From HGM12669 sp048527645 (lineage in GTDB: Bacteria; Bacillota; Clostridia; Oscillospirales; CAG-272), in contig DBGFNI010000102.1 in the NCBI GenBank assembly GCA_048527645.1, positions 1 through 7,317 on the forward strand: a stretch of DNA of 7,317 nt, read 5' to 3'. Every line of letters starts with the position of its first letter. Position 1 is the stretch's first letter. A program made the translations under genes and the position numbers. The notes under the pieces were generated by a model. That model saw only the letters and a program-made list of their open reading frames with translations. It ran no database searches and had not been told where the DNA came from. This document shows, one piece after another, positions 6,263 to 7,317 of this stretch.

Positions 6263-7260
6263 TGTTTTTCTCCCTTCCCGCTTTTTTCGGACAGCCCGCG
6301 GTGCGCACGGCAAATCCTGCGATACAGCCCCGGCATGTGCAAAAGCATGCGGGCAAGCAGTTTTTCCCGGGCGCCGAGCAGATCAAAATCCTGCCGGTTT
6401 GCCTGAAGATTATGCAAAATCTGTTCCCGGTACGATTCAAACGCCGGATCGGGATCATAAATCAGATTGTTGTACATATGCAAATTGGTGCGCAAATATG
6501 CCGCGCGCGCCGCCTGCTCCCATTCGCTGCCCTGCGCGTCCTGCAAAATCAGTTCCTTCACCCGCAACGGATCTGCCACGCGGTGGACATTGAGCGCACA
6601 GGTGGAAGCGGAATTGCTGCGCTTGTAATAATGCAGCAAGCAGACATCCTCATATACCGTACGCGCCGCATCGCGGAACAGATAATAATTGATGAGCAAA
6701 TCCTCATTGATGCGGATTTCCCGGTCAAATGCCGCACTTTCCAGCAAGCGGCACACCGCATCTCTCCGGTACAGCTTGTTGCAAAGCCCCGGCTCAAACG
6801 CGCCGGACAGCAGCCCCCGCACGCCCTCTTCTTTGCTCTGCGTGAGCAGCTTCCCCGTCCCGTAAAAATCCGTAATCCGTCCGTCCGTATCAATTCTGCG
6901 GCAGCCGCAATGGGAAATATCCGCCTGTGCGCGCAGCAGATTCTCCAGCAGACGGCGGTACATATCCGCGTCAACCGAATCGTCTCCGTCCACAAAGCCC
7001 ACATAAGCGCCCTGCGCCGCCTCCACGCCGCTCATTCTCGCGGCGGAAACGCCGCCGTTTTCACGGGTGATTACCCGGACTCTGGCATCTTTTTCTGCAT
7101 ACGCGCGGAGAATTTCACCGCTGCCGTCCGTCGAACCGTCGTTGACTGCCAAAAGCTCCAGACAGGAATGGCTCTGGCCGAGAATGCTGTCCAGGCACCG
7201 GGGCAGATAAGGCGCGACATTATAAACAGGCACGACAACCGAAATCAGTTCCGTCTCCAT
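6259..7260 (-). CDS. Family-2 glycosyltransferase (first of the array)
   Basis: GT2 enzyme of 333 residues. Visible motifs are METELISVVVPVYNVAPYL (1-19), AVNDGSTDGSG (38-48), ENGGVSAARMSG (67-78) and DGDD (91-94), a Gly variant of the DSDD seen in its neighbours. The second half has CNKLYR (160-165), RINEDLL (183-189) and YYKRSNSAS (211-219). The C-terminal region (about 300-322) is amphipathic and basic, followed by a lysine-rich end. Role: sugar transfer during assembly of the polymer exported by the downstream permease. Start is not fully certain. The ATG at 7260 gives the family's normal short lead and has GGGGAGG upstream, though with a longish 12-nt spacing; the in-frame ATG at 7281 would add MGRNRLN and has only GGGGA at 7 nt. 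Its TGA overlaps the next ATG. Confidence 0.94.
   Translation of the reverse strand: METELISVVVPVYNVAPYLPRCLDSILGQSHSCLELLAVNDGSTDGSGEILRAYAEKDARVRVITRENGGVSAARMSGVEAAQGAYVGFVDGDDSVDADMYRRLLENLLRAQADISHCGCRRIDTDGRITDFYGTGKLLTQSKEEGVRGLLSGAFEPGLCNKLYRRDAVCRLLESAAFDREIRINEDLLINYYLFRDAARTVYEDVCLLHYYKRSNSASTCALNVHRVADPLRVKELILQDAQGSEWEQAARAAYLRTNLHMYNNLIYDPDPAFESYREQILHNLQANRQDFDLLGAREKLLARMLLHMPGLYRRICRAHRGLSEKSGKGEKQ
6270..6274 (-). promoter_or_regulatory. Ribosome binding site of the second glycosyltransferase
   Basis: GGGAG on the minus strand, inside the end of the preceding gene and 7 nt before the ATG at 6262. It supports that start over the in-frame ATG at 6313. Confidence 0.8.
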
Positions 7261-7262
7261 GT

Positions 7263-7317
7263 TCAGCCGGTTCCTCCCCATAAATAAATCCCCAAAAGGT
7301 TGCTGCCATAGGTCAGC
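7263..7317 (-). CDS. Possible 3' end of an upstream gene (partial, unidentified)
   Basis: One minus-strand frame is open from the window edge to a TGA at 7265-7263 and would encode a C-terminus ending SNLLGIYLWGGTG. The stop falls 2 nt before the ATG at 7260, which matches the tight spacing of the rest of the cluster. The hydrophobic end would suit a membrane protein, but 17 residues cannot be assigned to a family. The glycosyltransferase frame itself is also open to the edge, so this call rests mainly on spacing. Confidence 0.4.
   Translation of the reverse strand, partial: LTYGSNLLGIYLWGGTG
7273..7279 (-). promoter_or_regulatory. Probable ribosome binding site of the first glycosyltransferase
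   Basis: GGGGAGG on the minus strand, the strongest Shine-Dalgarno match nearby, 12 nt before the ATG at 7260. The spacing is longer than ideal, which leaves the alternative start at 7281 open. Confidence 0.55.

Noticed and set aside
5345..6406. Plus-strand open frame of 353 codons opposite transferase 2
   Set aside because: Antisense to a motif-complete GT2 gene; its translation mirrors the GT2 codons and shows no domain of its own. Similar mirror-image stretches appear opposite the other transferases, as expected for shadows of paralogues.
6262..7287. Plus-strand open frame of 341 codons opposite transferase 1
   Set aside because: Same antisense shadow effect; it is similar in composition to the frame opposite transferase 2 because the sense genes are paralogues.

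Overview
The window is the interior of a one-directional cell-surface polysaccharide gene cluster. All supported genes lie on the minus strand, so transcription runs from the right edge (about 7317) to the left edge (1). In that order they are: the possible tail of an unidentified gene, four consecutive family-2 glycosyltransferases (GT2), a DUF1919-family protein, an asparagine-synthetase-like ATP-dependent amidotransferase, and a Wzm/TagG/RfbA-type polysaccharide export ABC permease. A few codons at the left edge may begin the next gene, where the ATPase partner (Wzt/TagH type) would be expected.

Layout: 7263-7317, possible 3' end of an upstream gene; 6259-7260, GT2 no. 1; 5267-6262, GT2 no. 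2, overlapping no. 1 by an ATGA; 4289-5248, GT2 no. 3; 3230-4270, GT2 no. 4, the most divergent; 2587-3219, DUF1919; 970-2574, asparagine-synthetase-like protein; 895-969, a 75-bp gap; 13-894, ABC permease. Other intergenic distances are 18 bp or less, and most starts have a clear purine-rich Shine-Dalgarno sequence, so the set looks like one operon. Its promoter and terminator lie outside the window. No RNA gene, mobile element, CRISPR array or intrinsic terminator was seen, and no gene-free stretch exceeds 75 bp.

Working model (inference from family and context): the GT2 enzymes add sugars one after another to a lipid-linked glycan at the inner face of the membrane. The amidotransferase and the DUF1919 protein may modify a sugar or the chain. 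The Wzm-type permease with its ATPase then moves the lipid-linked polymer across the membrane.

Organism: the DNA is GC-rich, Shine-Dalgarno sequences are strong, and genes are tightly packed with arrays of GT2 paralogues. This would fit a GC-rich Clostridia member (Oscillospiraceae-like gut Firmicutes), but the assignment is a weak guess because no taxonomic marker is present.

The most notable point is the asparagine-synthetase-like protein. Its ATP/synthetase half looks intact, but its glutaminase half has lost both the N-terminal nucleophilic cysteine and the NGEIYN glutamine-binding motif. Otherwise this is a fairly ordinary accessory polysaccharide locus.
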